NCBI GenBank assembly: GCA_025928735.1
Contig: JAICIW010000089.1
Coordinates: 1-7,695, forward strand
Origin: Rhodanobacteraceae bacterium
GTDB lineage: Bacteria; Pseudomonadota; Gammaproteobacteria; Xanthomonadales; Rhodanobacteraceae
DNA length: 7,695 nucleotides
Direction of reading: 5' to 3'
Position numbers and translations under genes: made by a program. The first letter of the stretch is position 1, and each line of letters opens with the position of its first letter. Below, in pieces: positions 6,101 through 7,695 of the stretch. Under the pieces are notes generated by a model, which made no database searches, was not told the DNA's origin, and saw only the letters and a program-made list of their open reading frames with translations.

Positions 6101-6216
6101 GCGGGTCAGGATGACCCGCCGCGGATCAAGCGCATCAAGCACTTGATCCGCGAAGACGAGTCCGGGCGTGTACCGGACTCGTCGTATCGATAAAGTGCAG
6201 GACAGCACTTTATCGA
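6101..6216. repeat. Array of four back-to-back perfect hairpins between convergent genes
   Basis: The spacer between the antiporter stop (6095) and the ankyrin-gene stop (6220) consists almost entirely of four perfect inverted repeats. Hairpin 1: GCGGGTCA 6101-6108 with 6112-6119, 3-base loop. Hairpin 2: 11-bp stem CGCGGATCAAG 6120-6130 with 6142-6152, 11-base loop. Hairpin 3: 11-bp stem GACGAGTCCGG 6155-6165 with 6173-6183, 7-base loop. Hairpin 4: 12-bp stem TCGATAAAGTGC 6187-6198 with 6205-6216, 6-base loop. Gaps between hairpins are 0, 2 and 3 bases. The four stems are unrelated in sequence, so this is not a tandem duplication. Hairpins 1 and 4 both centre on AGGA. No hairpin is followed by a T tract on either strand, so none is a classic intrinsic terminator, though the block may insulate transcription in both directions or protect 3' ends. 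It contains no reading frame of note. Confidence 0.85.
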
Positions 6217-6219
6217 CGT

Positions 6220-7695
6220 TCAATTGCTCGGATGCGTCATCAACGGCGTCACCACCTGTGCATTGAGTGGCGCACTGCGGCGCGGCGACAGCTCCAGCGC
6301 CAGATCGACGTAGCCCAGCGCCCGCGCTACTTCCGCGGGCGTGCGCTGCATGCAGTCGCGCGCATCGCGCTCGCCGCCGCGCGTCAGCAGCACGCGCGCG
6401 GGTTCGAACAGCGCGTGCATCGCGCAGGCGTGCAATGCGGTGACGCCATGTTCGTCGGCGTGCCGGATGTCCGCACCGGCGTCCAGCAGTCCTGGAAGCA
6501 ATGCACCCAGATGCGTGCCGTCGCACTCGGCGCCCGGCTTCACATGCACACCCAGCAACATCAGCAGCGGGGTGGCGCCACGCCGGTCGGCGGTATTCAC
6601 CGACGTGTCGTCGACAAGCAACGCGTCCAGCAGGCGCCGGCAGCGCAGGCTGTCGCGGCTGTCGAAGCAGAATCGTGCGGCTGCATGCAGCGCGGTGTGG
6701 CCGCCCGCATCGGTGAGCGTCGCGTTCGCGCCGAGTTCGCGCAGGCAGGCGACCATGTCGGCGTGGCCGAGCGCGGCAGCGATCATCAGCGCGGTGACAT
6801 CATCCGTGTGGCGTTCGTCCACCGGCACGCCCGCGGATACCAGCGCGCGCACGATGTCGGCATGGCGGGCGCTGACGGCGGCCGACAGCGGCGAGGCGCC
6901 GGTATCGACGGTGAGCCTCGGATCGGCATGCGCAGCCAGCAATCGTTGCACGCTTTGCAGCGCGCCCGCACCACTTGCGCGCAGCAGCGCAGTGGCGCCG
7001 CGCTCGTCGCGCGCGTCGGCCGGCAGGCCAAGTTCCAGCAGTCGCGCGACCGCATCGGCATCGGCCGCGGCGGCGGGCAGGTCGGCGTCGCGCAGCGGGC
7101 GCTTGGGCAGCGGCCAACCAATCCAGCGCAGCCAATGCTCGAGTGGCGTCGCGCCGCGCGCCAAGGCAAGTCCCAGCGGCGTTTCGCCGCTGGCCGCGGG
7201 ACGCTCGGGATCGGCGCCGTGTGCGATCAGCGCTTTCACCAGCGGCAACGCGGTTTCGGGTTTTGCGTCCAGTGCCGCGTGCAACGGCGTCGCGCCGGCG
7301 CGATCGCGCGCATTCGGATCGACGCCGCGCGCGAGCAACGCATCCAGTACCGGCAGCAGCGCCGGACGACTGGCATGGTGAAGCGGCGTGCGGCCGTCGG
7401 CATCCGCGCCGAACAGGTCGGCGCCGCGTTCCAGCATTGCCAGCGCGAGCGACGCATTCCCGTTCGTCTCATCGAGGCGCGCCAACGCGCCTGCGAAACG
7501 TCCCGCACCGGCCGGCGTCGCGCCGGCGTCCAGCAGTTGGCGCGTGGCCGCGCCTGATCCGGGCAGGTGGTCCAGCAGCGCGTCGAACAGCCGGGTGCCG
7601 TCGTCGAGACGTGCTTCGGCAGCCAGGCCGTGTTCCAGCAACCAGGCGCGCGGGGTGGCGTCGACGTGGTCGGCAAGGTCCAGGTACAGCGCCGC
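6220..7695 (-). CDS. Ankyrin-repeat protein, C-terminal part (5' end outside window)
   Basis: The minus-strand frame is open from the right edge to TGA at 6222-6220, giving the last 491 residues. A TTG at 7641-7639 is in frame, but 18 open codons precede it up to the edge and the sequence is continuous in character, so the gene is treated as 5' partial. At least eight ankyrin-like units are readable, for example DGRTPLHHAS (about 100), AGATPLHAAL, SGETPLGLAL, RGATALLRAS, TGASPLSAAV, DVTALMIAAALGHADMV, GGHTALHAAARF, RGATPLLMLL and HGVTALHACAMHAL. A stretch containing LEHWLRWIGWPLPKRPLRDADLP interrupts the repeats near the middle. Ankyrin repeats form stacked helix pairs that bind proteins; the partner is unknown. 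No signal peptide can be judged because the N-terminus is missing. The gene converges on the antiporter gene across the hairpin array. Confidence 0.88.
   Translation of the reverse strand, partial: AALYLDLADHVDATPRAWLLEHGLAAEARLDDGTRLFDALLDHLPGSGAATRQLLDAGATPAGAGRFAGALARLDETNGNASLALAMLERGADLFGADADGRTPLHHASRPALLPVLDALLARGVDPNARDRAGATPLHAALDAKPETALPLVKALIAHGADPERPAASGETPLGLALARGATPLEHWLRWIGWPLPKRPLRDADLPAAAADADAVARLLELGLPADARDERGATALLRASGAGALQSVQRLLAAHADPRLTVDTGASPLSAAVSARHADIVRALVSAGVPVDERHTDDVTALMIAAALGHADMVACLRELGANATLTDAGGHTALHAAARFCFDSRDSLRCRRLLDALLVDDTSVNTADRRGATPLLMLLGVHVKPGAECDGTHLGALLPGLLDAGADIRHADEHGVTALHACAMHALFEPARVLLTRGGERDARDCMQRTPAEVARALGYVDLALELSPRRSAPLNAQVVTPLMTHPSN

Noticed and set aside
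6101..6216. CRISPR array or tandem repeat
   Set aside because: The four units share no common repeat sequence and there are no spacers; only the inverted-repeat geometry is shared.
6187..6216. Intrinsic terminator formed by the 12-bp hairpin
   Set aside because: Neither strand has a T-rich tract after the stem, so the standard definition is not met; a non-canonical terminator role remains open.
6232..7557. 441-codon plus-strand open frame opposite the ankyrin gene
   Set aside because: Composition (very rich in Arg, Gln and Ala) is that of an antisense shadow; the minus-strand frame encodes clear ankyrin units.

Overview
The window looks like a chromosomal segment of a high-GC gammaproteobacterium, most likely in the Xanthomonadales/Lysobacterales (Rhodanobacteraceae or Xanthomonadaceae). 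This is inferred from strong G/C third-position bias and from proteins that resemble members of that order from memory: the EcsC-family protein, the PTR1-type pteridine reductase, the MidA-type methyltransferase and the KefC-type antiporter. No database search was possible.

Layout. (1) 2-1439, + strand: the 3' end of folB, then a short and divergent folK homologue one base later, then a two-helix membrane protein of unknown function nine bases further on; this looks like one operon. (2) 1434-2935, - strand: a pteridine reductase (folM/PTR1 type) followed by an EcsC-family protein. The EcsC gene ends tail-to-tail with the unknown membrane-protein gene and overlaps it by 6 bases. (3) 2985/3000-4193, + strand: a MidA-type methyltransferase gene, divergent from the pteridine reductase across a very short gap. 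(4) 4272-6095, + strand: a KefC/CPA2 cation:proton antiporter with a C-terminal NAD-binding RCK domain, with an extended -10 promoter candidate upstream. (5) 6101-6216: four perfect hairpins packed back to back between convergent genes. (6) 6220-7695, - strand: the C-terminal 491 residues of an ankyrin-repeat protein whose start lies beyond the right edge.

How the genes fit together. FolB, the FolK homologue and the pteridine reductase all act on reduced pterins, so the left third is a folate/pterin neighbourhood. In the FolK homologue the usual catalytic arginine and tryptophan of the mobile loop cannot be found, so its activity is uncertain. The pteridine reductase carries the Asp-Tyr-Lys arrangement of PTR1. 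MidA, EcsC, KefC and the ankyrin protein have no evident pathway link to the pterin genes. No insertion sequence, prophage gene, tRNA, rRNA or CRISPR array was seen. The two most unusual features are the four-hairpin array and the divergent FolK. Nothing in the window amounts to a clear new multi-gene system.
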